Source: JAAYRQ01 sp035647815
GTDB taxonomy: Bacteria; Bacillota; Syntrophomonadia; Syntrophomonadales; Syntrophomonadaceae
Reading direction: 5' to 3'
DNA: 64,000 bases
NCBI GenBank assembly: GCA_035647815.1
Contig: DASRMR010000008.1
Span: forward strand, 68,255 to 132,254
This document shows positions 16,467 to 25,514 of this stretch, piece after piece. The position numbers were made by a program, and so were the translations under genes. The notes below the pieces were generated by a model. That model searched no databases, had not been told where the DNA came from, and saw only the letters and a program-made list of their open reading frames with translations. The first letter of the stretch is position 1, and every line of letters starts with the position of its first letter.

Positions 16467-18593
16467 TCAATTCCAGATTAACTCAATCTTACTATCATTA
16501 AAAATAGGTGTAGTAAAACCTGCATTTTCACCATCTACTATAATTTTCAGTCTTTTAGTAGAGCTAGGTTTAATATTGATAACCTTGAAAATATCGCTTA
16601 ATATGGCCGAACACGATTGGTTATCAAATTCTAAACGCATATTATCCTGCAATTCTTCGTCTACACTAACTATTTGTCCAGCACAAATAACTTGGGGATT
16701 AGTTATTTCCAAATCTACTATTTCGCCATTAACTTCAACCTTAATATACATATCGTTTTGTTTATAAAGTACATCTTTTATTTTAGGTTTTAAATTCTGA
16801 TAAGTATAATAAATCTGGTCATTAAGATTAACTTCCTTGTCTAGTCCCACTATTTCATCTTCTATCATTACCGTAATAGGGGACCATTTAAAAGTTGTTT
16901 TTTCCCCATTTAGATAGAAGTTGAATTCATGTTTTTGCAAGTAAACTCTTGGTATCCCATGAAACAATAAGATATTTTTAATATTATTAACTAAATTAAA
17001 TTCCACTTTAGCCCGATCGGGTATTTCTTCATCTAGCTTTGCTCGCTTTCCATTGATAAAGACTATGATATCTAACTTTAGTTTTTCATCATTCACATAA
17101 ACATATCCTCCTAGGCTATTAGACAACAAGTCTTCTACTAATATTTTCGCATCTTTGCCATCTCGACCACGCTCAAACTCTATTACATCTTCCTCATAAA
17201 TAATATCATCTAAAGAGGAATCTTTATTATTAACCTTGATGATAGGCAGTTCACCCATCACTCCTTTGTAAGATTTAATTTCCCCATTAACCTGTATAGT
17301 CTTTCCTAAGCCTGGCTTCCCGTATATATTACTTAGTGATATACCTGAACTCAAGAGGGCTTGGGCGACCGTAATCTTCCCCGCATTCCATAATACTATT
17401 TCCCTACTATTAACTTTTACTTTTATAAAAGGTAGTGGTTTAGATATAAAACTGTTGTAGCCTATTCCTAATGGGGTTACACCTTGAGGACCTTTAAGGA
17501 AATCTGAATTTATTACTAGTTCATTCATGCTTTCTGGATTGCGAAGACCGACCCGATTAGAGGGGAGATTTAAATGCTCCGCTAAAATACTAGGTAGCTC
17601 AGGAGATAGGCTACCTCCACCTATTAAAATAACTGCATCAGGATTTACCTCGTTTAATCTTAAAATATTTTGGGCTATATCACTAACTAGATCATTAATT
17701 ATAGGTTGAAGTTCCTCAATTATATCCTCGGAACCTACCACATTCTTGTTGCCCAAGATATCTGTAAACTCGATTACTTCCGTTTTCCCTATTTGCCTTT
17801 TTAAAGATTCCGCATTATCAAAATCGAGTAGATATTGGTTGGCAATAAATTCTGTTAGTTTATCGCCGCCCATCGACACCATAGCATAAGCATAAATATT
17901 GCCGTTTTTAACAATAGCAATATCTGAAGTACCAGCACCTATATCTACTAAAGCTAAATTTAGAACTCTCATATTAGGAGGAATTGCTACTGATAAAGCT
18001 GCTATCGGCTCTAAAGTAAGACTATATATATCTAAATCTGCTCTTTTTAAGGAAGAAAATAAGCTGTCAACTACTACTCGAGGTAAAAAAGTAGCTATAA
18101 CATTAACCCCTGCAGTAGCACCAGTTTGTCCTACTAAACTGCCTAGCTGTTGATCATTTAATAAGTAGCTACTAACACTATAACCTACACAAAAATAATC
18201 ATTACCTGAAGTACCCCTACCATCTTCTGCAGCCAATTCAAATTGTGCTATCTGTACTGCTTCTACTTCTAAAGCTAGGACTTCTTCATAGCTTATCTCA
18301 TCGAGAGTCAGCCTTTTCCGGACTAGACTCGCTGTAGAAGTTTTCAAAGCTCTTCCGGCTGCAGCTACTGCTCCCTTTTCTATTTTGATATTTAGCCTTT
18401 TTTCTAGTACTGCCTTTATTTCTCTAATAGTCTTAGCTACTGCCTCTACATCGTGAATCTGCCCATCTATCATAGCCCTAGTCTTATGTTCTAAGACTTC
18501 ACTATCTAGTACTATATATTCATCTTCTTTTTTTTGCATAACTAGACCAACAACTTCACGAGTTCCTATATCTAAAGCAAATATATCATTCAT
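16467..18593 (-). CDS. FtsA-fold (actin-like ATPase) protein with long beta-rich C-terminal extension
   Basis: The 708-residue protein has an FtsA/PilM-type actin-like domain in residues 1-385: DIGTREVVGLVMQ at the N-terminus, LVDIGAGTSDIAIV and VILIGGGSLSPELP as phosphate and adenosine motifs. The remaining 320 residues are unlike classical FtsA and show about five units of the form V-V-NGE...L...D...F, suggestive of tandem beta-grasp-like domains. The start at 18593 is chosen because GGGGAGG lies six bases before that ATG, inside the codons of a longer reading. A link to division or envelope machinery is inferred from the fold alone. It is separated by only 34 bases from the glycosyltransferase gene. 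Confidence 0.8.
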   Translation of the reverse strand: MNDIFALDIGTREVVGLVMQKKEDEYIVLDSEVLEHKTRAMIDGQIHDVEAVAKTIREIKAVLEKRLNIKIEKGAVAAAGRALKTSTASLVRKRLTLDEISYEEVLALEVEAVQIAQFELAAEDGRGTSGNDYFCVGYSVSSYLLNDQQLGSLVGQTGATAGVNVIATFLPRVVVDSLFSSLKRADLDIYSLTLEPIAALSVAIPPNMRVLNLALVDIGAGTSDIAIVKNGNIYAYAMVSMGGDKLTEFIANQYLLDFDNAESLKRQIGKTEVIEFTDILGNKNVVGSEDIIEELQPIINDLVSDIAQNILRLNEVNPDAVILIGGGSLSPELPSILAEHLNLPSNRVGLRNPESMNELVINSDFLKGPQGVTPLGIGYNSFISKPLPFIKVKVNSREIVLWNAGKITVAQALLSSGISLSNIYGKPGLGKTIQVNGEIKSYKGVMGELPIIKVNNKDSSLDDIIYEEDVIEFERGRDGKDAKILVEDLLSNSLGGYVYVNDEKLKLDIIVFINGKRAKLDEEIPDRAKVEFNLVNNIKNILLFHGIPRVYLQKHEFNFYLNGEKTTFKWSPITVMIEDEIVGLDKEVNLNDQIYYTYQNLKPKIKDVLYKQNDMYIKVEVNGEIVDLEITNPQVICAGQIVSVDEELQDNMRLEFDNQSCSAILSDIFKVINIKPSSTKRLKIIVDGENAGFTTPIFNDSKIELIWN

Positions 18594-18627
18594 TACGAAC
18601 CTCCCCATTCTGAACGAGGTATTCTTT

Positions 18628-19374
18628 TTACAATTTTTTCTTCTCTCCCTTAGTTAGAACTGCATAAACAAATTTAGGTAAAACTATCTGGCGTTTTATC
18701 CTGCTAGGTTCTGATATCAAACGATACAACCATTCCATATTGTACTTTACCGCTAAGTCAGGTGCTCTTTTTTTAATCCCAGCAATTACATCAAAACTTC
18801 CGCCTATTCCGATACAAACTGGCACTTCAAGTTTATCTTTATATTGCTTAATAAAAAGCTCTTGTTTAGGTGCACCTAAAGCTACTAGTAGAATATGAGG
18901 CTTAGTTGCCTTGATATCTGCACACACAACATCTATTTCATTTTCTTTAAAATAACCGTCCCTAATACCGACTATTTGCAGTTTGGGATATTCTATTAAT
19001 AACTTTTCAGCAGCCTGCTTAGCTACCCCTGGCTCAGCACCTAAAAAATAAAGCCGCCAACCATGCTCTTCTGCCTCTGGACAGATATTGTATACCATGT
19101 CTATTCCAGTTACCCGTTCTTCCATAGCCCAGCCTAAACGGCGAGCTGCCCACACAATCCCGATCCCATCTGGAGTAACTAAATCAGCAGCGTTTATAAT
19201 CGTCTTTAAAGCCTGATCTTCTTGAGCCATATACGCTATCTCGGCATTTAAAGTTATTACATGAGCTGGTTTACCTTTTGCTATAAATTTCTTTATCTTT
19301 TCTATAGATGTTTTAGAATCTATGACATCTATATAACAACCTAAAATATTGGCACGATTCCGGTTTCTTATCAT
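18628..19374 (-). CDS. WecG/TagA/CpsF family glycosyltransferase
   Basis: The 248-residue GT26-family enzyme has ILGCYIDVID at the start, the conserved TPDGIGIVWAARRLG with the catalytic aspartate near residue 89, and the ALGAPKQELF motif. In Bacillus TagA adds N-acetylmannosamine to lipid-linked GlcNAc in wall teichoic acid synthesis; WecG homologues make other lipid-linked saccharides. The actual acceptor here is unknown. An AGAGGTAG Shine-Dalgarno supports the ATG. It has no other glycan genes nearby except the envelope-related FtsA-fold gene. Confidence 0.88.
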   Translation of the reverse strand: MIRNRNRANILGCYIDVIDSKTSIEKIKKFIAKGKPAHVITLNAEIAYMAQEDQALKTIINAADLVTPDGIGIVWAARRLGWAMEERVTGIDMVYNICPEAEEHGWRLYFLGAEPGVAKQAAEKLLIEYPKLQIVGIRDGYFKENEIDVVCADIKATKPHILLVALGAPKQELFIKQYKDKLEVPVCIGIGGSFDVIAGIKKRAPDLAVKYNMEWLYRLISEPSRIKRQIVLPKFVYAVLTKGEKKKL

Positions 19375-19502
19375 TTTAAACTACCTCTTTAATAACCTGT
19401 TTTATTTATATTTTAACCATTTACGCTTAATTTTCCTGCTTGGGATAATATTAATTTAAAAATAGCTACAAAGCTTACCTATAGATTATAGCCGAAATAA
19501 AT

Positions 19503-19530
19503 AAAGCGTGCCTCATTTGAGATACGCTTT
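19503..19530 (-). terminator. Terminator after the flagellar rod gene
   Basis: AAAGCGT (19503-19509) pairs with ACGCTTT (19524-19530) around an inner CTCA/TGAG stem. The minus strand continues ATTTATTT. It ends the mbl-flhO transcript before the glycosyltransferase gene. Confidence 0.6.
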
Positions 19531-19584
19531 ATAAGCTTAATTTAAAACTTAAGATTTAATATTAAATTTAATCTAGAGCCTAAT

Positions 19585-20361
19585 TTACATAGTACTAGCC
19601 ACTTTATCGATAGCTATTTGAGTTACTTCGTCTTCTGCTTGTATTACCTTTTGTAATGATTCATATGTCCTAGTTACACTAATTAAATCTACCATCTCTT
19701 TTACGGCATTAACATTTGATTCCTCGATAAAACCTTGCACAACTTCTGGGTTTTCCACCTCAAAATAGCCTCCTTCTGCCCTTAGAAGGTTGGCACCGAT
19801 TTTTTCTAAATTATTATTATCCGCAAAATTCACTATTTTAAAACGAGTAAGTTCCTCCCCAGCACTAGAAAGGTTACCTAGATTATCGACTGTAATATCA
19901 TCTGTATCTAAATAAATATATTCATCGTATATATCTAATATTGGGTAGCCGTTATTATCCATTAACAGCCCCTCATAATCTAGCTTGAATTTTCCATCCC
20001 GAGTAAATGCTTCACCTTGAGGTGTTTCAACCACAAAAAAGCCTTCAGCACCTAAAGCATAGTCTGTATTTTGGTCAGTTTTTTTAAGATTTCCTAAGCT
20101 AAAATCAGTATATACTTCATCTATTGCTACTCCAGTTCCTAATCTGCCAATCTGTTCTACAGGTTGAGAAACATATTTGCCCAAGCCTTCCTTTTCGTTT
20201 TCACCTAATCTACTTATTAACATGTCTGGAAACGCTTTAGAAACAGTAACATCTTTTTTGTAACCTGCTGAATTAACATTAGCTATATTATTGGCAATAG
20301 CATCTTGCTTAGCCATTTGTAACATCATCCCTGAACCGGCTGTATATAGTCCTTTGATCAA
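19585..20361 (-). CDS. flhO: Flagellar basal-body rod protein (FlhO/FlgG type)
   Basis: The 258-residue protein has the rod-protein N-terminus (GLYTAGSGMM...ANNIANVNSAGYKKD), a central variable FlgE/F/G beta region, and the C-terminal coiled motif SNVNAVKEMVDLISVTRTYES. It corresponds to flhO or flhP, which follow mbl in Bacillus; only one copy is present here. The start is TTG with a GGGAGG ribosome site. It implies distal rod assembly, but no other flagellar genes lie in the window. Assignment to FlhO over FlhP rests on position. Confidence 0.88.
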   Translation of the reverse strand: MIKGLYTAGSGMMLQMAKQDAIANNIANVNSAGYKKDVTVSKAFPDMLISRLGENEKEGLGKYVSQPVEQIGRLGTGVAIDEVYTDFSLGNLKKTDQNTDYALGAEGFFVVETPQGEAFTRDGKFKLDYEGLLMDNNGYPILDIYDEYIYLDTDDITVDNLGNLSSAGEELTRFKIVNFADNNNLEKIGANLLRAEGGYFEVENPEVVQGFIEESNVNAVKEMVDLISVTRTYESLQKVIQAEDEVTQIAIDKVASTM

Positions 20362-20434
20362 AACATATAGCCTCCCATATAAACAATACTATTCTTAGTA
20401 ATTATTATCGTCAAAAAAGCATAAATACTTTAAC

Positions 20435-21463
20435 TTATAATATCCTTTTTGCTCCTTTTCCCCGAGTACTTGATAATAATGATATTTCATCTAGAGATTT
20501 ACCTGTTCCTTTCGCAACACATGTTATGGCATCATCAGCTATATGAACAGGTAGATTCGTTTCTTTGGAAAGTAAAAGATCTAAACCTTCTAACAAAGAA
20601 CCACCACCAGTCATTACTATTCCGTTATTTACTATGTCAGCAGCTAATTCTGGTGGGGTAATTTCTAGTACAGTTTTCACCCCTTCTATTACTGCTTGAA
20701 CAGGTTCCTGTATAGCTTCCCAAATCTGTGCAGAAGTAATTGTAACTGTTTTAGGCAGACCAGATAATAAGTCCCGCCCTCTAATTTCCATACTATTATC
20801 CTTATTGGCATCAGTCACATAAGCAGTCCCAATCCGCCACTTAACTTCTTCAGCAGTCCGGTCACCAATCATTAAGTTATATTCTCTGCGCACATAACGT
20901 ATAATTGCTTCATCAAACTTGTCCCCCCCGATACGAAGCGAAGTATTGCATACTATGCCACCTAATGACAATACTGCAACATCAGAAGTTCCACCACCTA
21001 TATCTACCACCATATTACCAGTAGCTTCTGCAATATTTATGCCAGCACCTAAAGCGGCAGACAAAGGTTCCTCAATAATGAATGATTGTCTAGCACCTGA
21101 TGATAAAGTCGCCTGCCTTACCGCCCGCTCTTCTACATCTGTAGAGCCAGTGGGAATGCAAACAATAACCCTCGGTTTGAAAAACATCCTTTTACCAATT
21201 ACTTTACGCATAAAGTAAGTTAACATTTTTTCTGTCATATCATAATCTGCTATAACCCCATCTTTTAAAGGGCGTACTGCTACAATATGTCCTGGAGTTC
21301 GTCCTATCATAAGGCGGGCTTCCTCCCCAACAGCAATAACCTTATGTGTATTTTTGTCATAAGCTACAACTGATGGTTCATGAAGTACTATTCCTTTATT
21401 TTTCTTAAAAACAAGAACACTTGCAGTTCCTAAATCTATACCAATATCTTCTTCAAAAAACAT
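20435..21463 (-). CDS. mbl: MreB-like cell-shape protein Mbl
   Basis: This actin homologue directs lateral cell-wall synthesis. The start is the ATG at 21463 (342 residues, MFFEEDIGIDLG), because GGGGAGGG lies just upstream within a longer open reading. Motifs include DIGIDLGTASVLVF, VDIGGGTSDVAVLS and GIVMTGGGSLLEGLD. Location between spoIIID and a flagellar rod gene is the same as for B. subtilis mbl, which favours Mbl over MreB or MreBH. Length is normal for the family. Confidence 0.93.
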   Translation of the reverse strand: MFFEEDIGIDLGTASVLVFKKNKGIVLHEPSVVAYDKNTHKVIAVGEEARLMIGRTPGHIVAVRPLKDGVIADYDMTEKMLTYFMRKVIGKRMFFKPRVIVCIPTGSTDVEERAVRQATLSSGARQSFIIEEPLSAALGAGINIAEATGNMVVDIGGGTSDVAVLSLGGIVCNTSLRIGGDKFDEAIIRYVRREYNLMIGDRTAEEVKWRIGTAYVTDANKDNSMEIRGRDLLSGLPKTVTITSAQIWEAIQEPVQAVIEGVKTVLEITPPELAADIVNNGIVMTGGGSLLEGLDLLLSKETNLPVHIADDAITCVAKGTGKSLDEISLLSSTRGKGAKRIL

Positions 21464-21628
21464 AGAGCCCTCCCCAATTTTATTCATACTATAACATTAT
21501 TTTACCTTTTTATTTGAAATAATGCTAATTATTTTAAAATTATATATGAGTAAGGCTATCAAATTATTTACTTATTAACTAGTTATTTAACTTTTTAGTA
21601 TCTATATTAGATAGTTATTTAAATATAA

Positions 21629-21898
21629 TTAACCTTCTTTGTCAACAAGATATGCATTTGCATATTTGAGCCGTGTAGCTTCCCCACCCCTGATATGACG
21701 CTCAGCTTTATTATATTCCAAGATCTTTTTTACTTCTGCCGCTAAATCTTTATTTATTTTAGGTAATCTCTCTGCAACATCCTTGTGCACCGTACTTTTA
21801 CTAATCCCAAAAACTTTTGCAGTTTGCCTCACTGTATCAGAAGTCTGTAAAATATGGTTGGCAACTTTAACTGCCCTTTTGCGAATGTAATTTTGCAT
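21629..21898 (-). CDS. spoIIID: Sporulation transcription factor SpoIIID
   Basis: The 89-residue DNA-binding protein activates and represses mother-cell genes under sigma-E and helps the switch to sigma-K. The helix-turn-helix occupies about residues 22-41 (TVRQTAKVFGISKSTVHKDV), and the basic C-terminal helix follows. A GGAGGGG ribosome site lies before the ATG. The spoIIID-mbl order is conserved in Bacillus. The upstream region holds an ATACAAAT reminiscent of a sigma-E -10, but no clear -35. Confidence 0.95.
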   Translation of the reverse strand: MQNYIRKRAVKVANHILQTSDTVRQTAKVFGISKSTVHKDVAERLPKINKDLAAEVKKILEYNKAERHIRGGEATRLKYANAYLVDKEG

Positions 21899-21958
21899 AA
21901 ACTTGCCCCTCCTGAATCTATTTGTATAATATATTCAGAAGCAAGTAAGTCTTAGAAC

Positions 21959-22888
21959 TTAGTAGTTGATTTTATATATATCAATATTATGGTAATAATG
22001 ATTTAATATGCCTTTATAAGCTTCTCCCTTAAGTGCTAAACCATTTGCTCCGTATTGGCACATACCTACACCATGTCCATAACCACGACAACTTATAGTA
22101 ACTCCTCTAGCATCGCTTTTTAGGCTTACCCAGTTTGAAGGTAGTTTTAAAGCTTGTCGAAGTTTTAAACTACTAATTTTTGTATCCCCCAAATTTATTT
22201 CTAAAGTTCTACCTGAACTACTTTTTTGGCTAATTTTAATAGAACTATTAAATGTTATTTTAGTAGCTAAGGCCTGATTAATATCTGCAAAAGGAAATGT
22301 TTGAGTAGATAAATAATGTTTAGAATCAACACAATAAGAACATTTCTTAGATATTAGATAAGGAACCTTATTTCCCCATACCTCCTCTGCACTAGCCGTT
22401 CTTCCTCCACATGTAGAATGATATAAGGCATCAATAGGTTGGCCATTATATAGCATTACAATTCCTTCTGTTTCCTTAACAGCTTTTTTTACTTTTGATA
22501 ATAATATTTCAGGCTTTTGAGGATGACGTTTATAAAAGTCTTCTACCGACACATACGCTTGACAAGATAATATATCATCTGAGAGATTCGCTTTTTTAGG
22601 ATAGGGATGATTATCTATTAATTTACGTAAAGCATAAGTTCTAGCGCAAACTGCTTGTGCTTTTAGAGCTTCTAACTCAAAGTTAGCAGGCATTTCCGCA
22701 GCTACACATCCTATCAAATAAGTCTCCAGATTCATTTTAATAACTGTTTTTTCTTCCGTAAGATATAGGTTTATATACGGATCCTTGGAAAAATGTGACC
22801 TTATACACCCTTTAATCCCGACAAATAATATTATTGCAAAAATAATAACTACTAAACTAATTATAAATAAAAATTGTTTTTTTCTCAT
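21959..22888 (-). CDS. spoIID: Stage II sporulation protein D (peptidoglycan lytic transglycosylase)
   Basis: SpoIID cleaves glycan strands during engulfment, acting with SpoIIP and SpoIIM. The 309-residue protein has an N-terminal membrane anchor (residues 5-27), the active-site region AAEMPANFELEALKAQAV with the catalytic glutamate, and the STCGGRTASAEEVW stretch that coordinates zinc. The ATG lies five bases after a 22-pair hairpin and has no visible Shine-Dalgarno, while an in-frame stop lies a few codons upstream, so no longer start exists. It follows murA as in B. subtilis, but no spoIIQ lies between spoIID and spoIIID. Confidence 0.95.
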   Translation of the reverse strand: MRKKQFLFIISLVVIIFAIILFVGIKGCIRSHFSKDPYINLYLTEEKTVIKMNLETYLIGCVAAEMPANFELEALKAQAVCARTYALRKLIDNHPYPKKANLSDDILSCQAYVSVEDFYKRHPQKPEILLSKVKKAVKETEGIVMLYNGQPIDALYHSTCGGRTASAEEVWGNKVPYLISKKCSYCVDSKHYLSTQTFPFADINQALATKITFNSSIKISQKSSSGRTLEINLGDTKISSLKLRQALKLPSNWVSLKSDARGVTISCRGYGHGVGMCQYGANGLALKGEAYKGILNHYYHNIDIYKINY

Positions 22889-22892
22889 AAAT

Positions 22893-22942
22893 AAGAATAT
22901 TAAAAAAACATAACACTTATGTTATGTTTTTTTAATATTCTT
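22893..22942 (-). terminator. Long perfect hairpin between murA and spoIID
   Basis: A 22-base arm at 22893-22914 is exactly complementary to 22921-22942, with the six-base loop ACTTAT and A/T-rich sides. On the minus strand it follows the murA stop by six bases and looks like a strong terminator. It leaves only four bases before the spoIID start codon. Confidence 0.85.
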
Positions 22943-22948
22943 GTTTCC

Positions 22949-24208
22949 TTATGGATTATAATTTCCCAAACTAACAATGTCAGCTCCTAAAGTGTTTAAT
23001 TTATCTATAATATTCTCATAGCCTCTATATATATGCTCACTTTCAGTTATATTGCTTTCACCATCAGCTATCATTGCAGCTATAAGTAAAGCTGCGCCTG
23101 CCCTTAAATCAGTAGCTCTTACGGAAGCACCAGTAAGTTTTTCGGTACCTTTTATAATAGCTGTTCTTCCCTCTGTTTTTATATTAGCACCCATCCTCGA
23201 TAATTCTTGAACATGCATAAAACGGTTTTCGAAAACCGATTCAGTTATAACACTACTACCTTCACCACAACTTAAATAAGTCATAAACTGGGCTTGCATA
23301 TCTGTTGGAAAACCTGGATAAGGCAAAGTTTTAATATAAACGGGGTTTATAGGTAAATCTCGTTGGATTATAATGCTATCTACCTTTTCTTCTATTTTAA
23401 CTCCAGTCTCTGCTAATTTTGCTGTTATAGCTTTAATATGCTCTGGTATGACATTTTTAATTATTACTTTACCACCTGTGGCCGCAGCAGCTACCATGTA
23501 AGTACCTGCTTCTATACGATCTGGAATAGGTGTGTAATTAACCCTATTATTTAACTCATTTACTCCTTCTATTTTAATAACATTACTTCCAGCTCCTATA
23601 ACTTTGCCTCCCATCTGATTAATAAAGTTAGCTAAATCTACTATTTCAGGTTCTAATGCTGCATTTTCAATATATGTGGTACCTTTTGCTAAAGTAGCTG
23701 CCATCATAATGTTTTCAGTAGCACCAACACTAGGAAAATCTAAATATATATGAGACCCATAAAGTTTATTAGCTTTTGCGATTATATCCCCACCAGTTAA
23801 ACTAATATTGGCACCTAATCCCCTAAATCCTTTTAAATGTAAATCTATAGGTCTAGTCCCAATTGCACAGCCACCAGGCAATGAAACCCTAACATTACCT
23901 TTTTTGGCTAACAAAGGACCCATAACTAGAAATGAAGCTCGAATCTGTCGAACTAACTCAAAAGGCGGAAAACTAGATTGAACATCACCGTGAAAATATA
24001 AATTATCATCTATTTTGTTTACGCTAACACCAATTTCTTTAATTAATTCTGAGATAACTTGGACATCTTTAATATCTGGAACTTTATTTATTGTGACCAT
24101 GTTTTCAGATAATAAGGAGGCAGCTAAAATTGGTAAAATAGCATTTTTAGAAGAACTAACTTCGATTTCTCCTTGTAATTTTGTCCGACCTTTTACTTTT
24201 AACTTCAA
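22949..24208 (-). CDS. murA: UDP-N-acetylglucosamine 1-carboxyvinyltransferase
   Basis: MurA adds enolpyruvate from PEP to UDP-GlcNAc, the first committed step of peptidoglycan synthesis. The 419-residue protein has SSKNAILPILAASLL near the N-terminus and the active-site loop GGCAIGTRPIDLHLKG with the fosfomycin-target cysteine intact. The start is set at TTG 24208, six bases after GGAGGTG; the GTG at 24217 overlaps that ribosome site. The gene lies between ywmB and spoIID, as in B. subtilis murAA. Confidence 0.95.
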   Translation of the reverse strand: MKLKVKGRTKLQGEIEVSSSKNAILPILAASLLSENMVTINKVPDIKDVQVISELIKEIGVSVNKIDDNLYFHGDVQSSFPPFELVRQIRASFLVMGPLLAKKGNVRVSLPGGCAIGTRPIDLHLKGFRGLGANISLTGGDIIAKANKLYGSHIYLDFPSVGATENIMMAATLAKGTTYIENAALEPEIVDLANFINQMGGKVIGAGSNVIKIEGVNELNNRVNYTPIPDRIEAGTYMVAAAATGGKVIIKNVIPEHIKAITAKLAETGVKIEEKVDSIIIQRDLPINPVYIKTLPYPGFPTDMQAQFMTYLSCGEGSSVITESVFENRFMHVQELSRMGANIKTEGRTAIIKGTEKLTGASVRATDLRAGAALLIAAMIADGESNITESEHIYRGYENIIDKLNTLGADIVSLGNYNP

Positions 24209-24228
24209 TAAATTCACCTCCTTGTACT

Positions 24229-24969
24229 TTAATATTCACTTAAAATTAACGGGGAACCGACTATAATATTAGTTTTATTAGCTATCTTATCAACTTGGAT
24301 AGCAATCTGCACATTTACAGGTTTTTGATCTACTTTTATACTTGGAGCTATTTTAGCTAAATCTTTACTAAAACCTGTACAACTACAAGTTGCCCCACTA
24401 TTAAATAACTTGACATCACTTATTTTAAGATTCGTCATCATAACATCTAATAATTTACGACTTCCTTCTTGGTTTACTACTAAATCTAAATTTCCTTCAT
24501 ATTGATAATAAAACTCCCAATTTAAGCCGATAATACTATTAAGCTTTTTTTGATATTCATTAATACTAGTTTTTTCTTTACAGACAATGCTAATTATAAA
24601 ATATGTTTCTTTAGCTAGTTCGTCAGACTCTAATATAAAACTAAAATCTGTACTTCCCACACTTAGTTCGTTTTGTAAAGATGTGTTGTTAGCAGTTTTT
24701 ACAATTTTAAAACCTTTTTGGTCTATGGGTAAGTTTAGACTTTCTAAGATTTTGCATAGATAGGATTCTAATTCTTTTTGCGATGATGTTGTTTTTATCT
24801 TTGCCCAACAATCTAGATGAGATTCTAGTGAATTTACACCGATAGATGCAAAAGATAGATAATATGGTGATTGATTTTCTATATGTTGCCCAACACTATA
24901 ATCAATAGCATAATTACCAAATGTACAGAAAAGGCAAAAGAATATTATATAAGTTAAAATGTTTTTCAA
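24229..24969 (-). CDS. ywmB: YwmB-like exported protein
   Basis: The 246-residue protein begins at TTG 24969, because GGGAGGGG lies eight bases upstream and a longer reading from 25011 would encode that ribosome site. The new N-terminus MKNILTYIIFFCLFC is a signal peptide or anchor. The body has two alternating alpha-beta segments and a CSCTG near residue 200. The call to YwmB, a TATA-binding-protein-like family of unknown role, depends mainly on position between the ATP synthase operon and murA, with compatible size and export signal. Confidence 0.65.
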   Translation of the reverse strand: MKNILTYIIFFCLFCTFGNYAIDYSVGQHIENQSPYYLSFASIGVNSLESHLDCWAKIKTTSSQKELESYLCKILESLNLPIDQKGFKIVKTANNTSLQNELSVGSTDFSFILESDELAKETYFIISIVCKEKTSINEYQKKLNSIIGLNWEFYYQYEGNLDLVVNQEGSRKLLDVMMTNLKISDVKLFNSGATCSCTGFSKDLAKIAPSIKVDQKPVNVQIAIQVDKIANKTNIIVGSPLILSEY

Positions 24970-25072
24970 ATAAATTCCCCTCCCAAAACTCCATATCATG
25001 ATTCTTGCCACAGAAATTACTACTTATTCTTAGAACTTATCTTAATTTTATTATTTAGATGAATAAAAAAAC

Positions 25073-25110
25073 AAAGTGCTTATTCCTGATTTATCCGGAA
25101 TAAGCACTTT
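25073..25110. terminator. Strong hairpin terminator before ywmB
   Basis: AAAGTGCTTATTCC (25073-25086) and GGAATAAGCACTTT (25097-25110) form 14 pairs. The minus strand runs on into GTTTTTTTATTC, which gives a good T-run for the two small membrane-protein genes upstream. Confidence 0.88.
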
Positions 25111-25150
25111 TTAAAGAGTTTTTTTTATTTAATCAACAAGTTTTTAATGT

Positions 25151-25207
25151 TATAAAAAGGAAATATACTTCAACAAATGTTCGTGAAATACATTTCCTTT
25201 TTATAAT
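25151..25207. repeat. Imperfect inverted repeat in the 25111-25260 spacer
   Basis: ATAAAAAGGAAAT near 25152 is complementary to ATTTCCTTTTTAT near 25192, with partial pairing continuing inward. It follows the small membrane-protein gene and precedes the stronger terminator at 25073. It may be a second terminator or an mRNA-stabilising hairpin. Confidence 0.45.
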
Positions 25208-25260
25208 ATTTTATTTTTTTCGCCTAAGATTAACTCAGAATTAGTCTTTGATTTTACTAA

Positions 25261-25479
25261 CTAGGAGTTTTCGTTAGATACTACTTCCTCAGTTAATTCC
25301 TGCTTAATAATATGTTTATCCGTCAATTCTACTTCCCTATCCCTAATAAATTGTTCTTTCTTTCTTTTGGCAATTAAAGCCTTTTTCTGTATTCTACCTA
25401 ATTGTAGCCATATTAATACACCAAAAAGTATCGTAATAATAAACACACTACCTATGAATATTAAAAATGGTGTTCTCAT
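25261..25479 (-). CDS. Small single-pass membrane protein, function unknown
   Basis: The 72-residue protein has one hydrophobic helix (residues 5-27, FLIFIGSVFIITILFGVLIWL), followed by a strongly basic stretch (KKALIAKRKKEQFIRDR) and an acidic tail. The positive-inside rule suggests the tail is cytoplasmic. I do not recognise a family. It lies between the ATP synthase operon and ywmB, 35 bases from a second small membrane gene of similar build. Confidence 0.6.
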   Translation of the reverse strand: MRTPFLIFIGSVFIITILFGVLIWLQLGRIQKKALIAKRKKEQFIRDREVELTDKHIIKQELTEEVVSNENS

Positions 25480-25514
25480 AATATACCCCCATATAGCCTA
25501 GGCATTGTTGTTCA

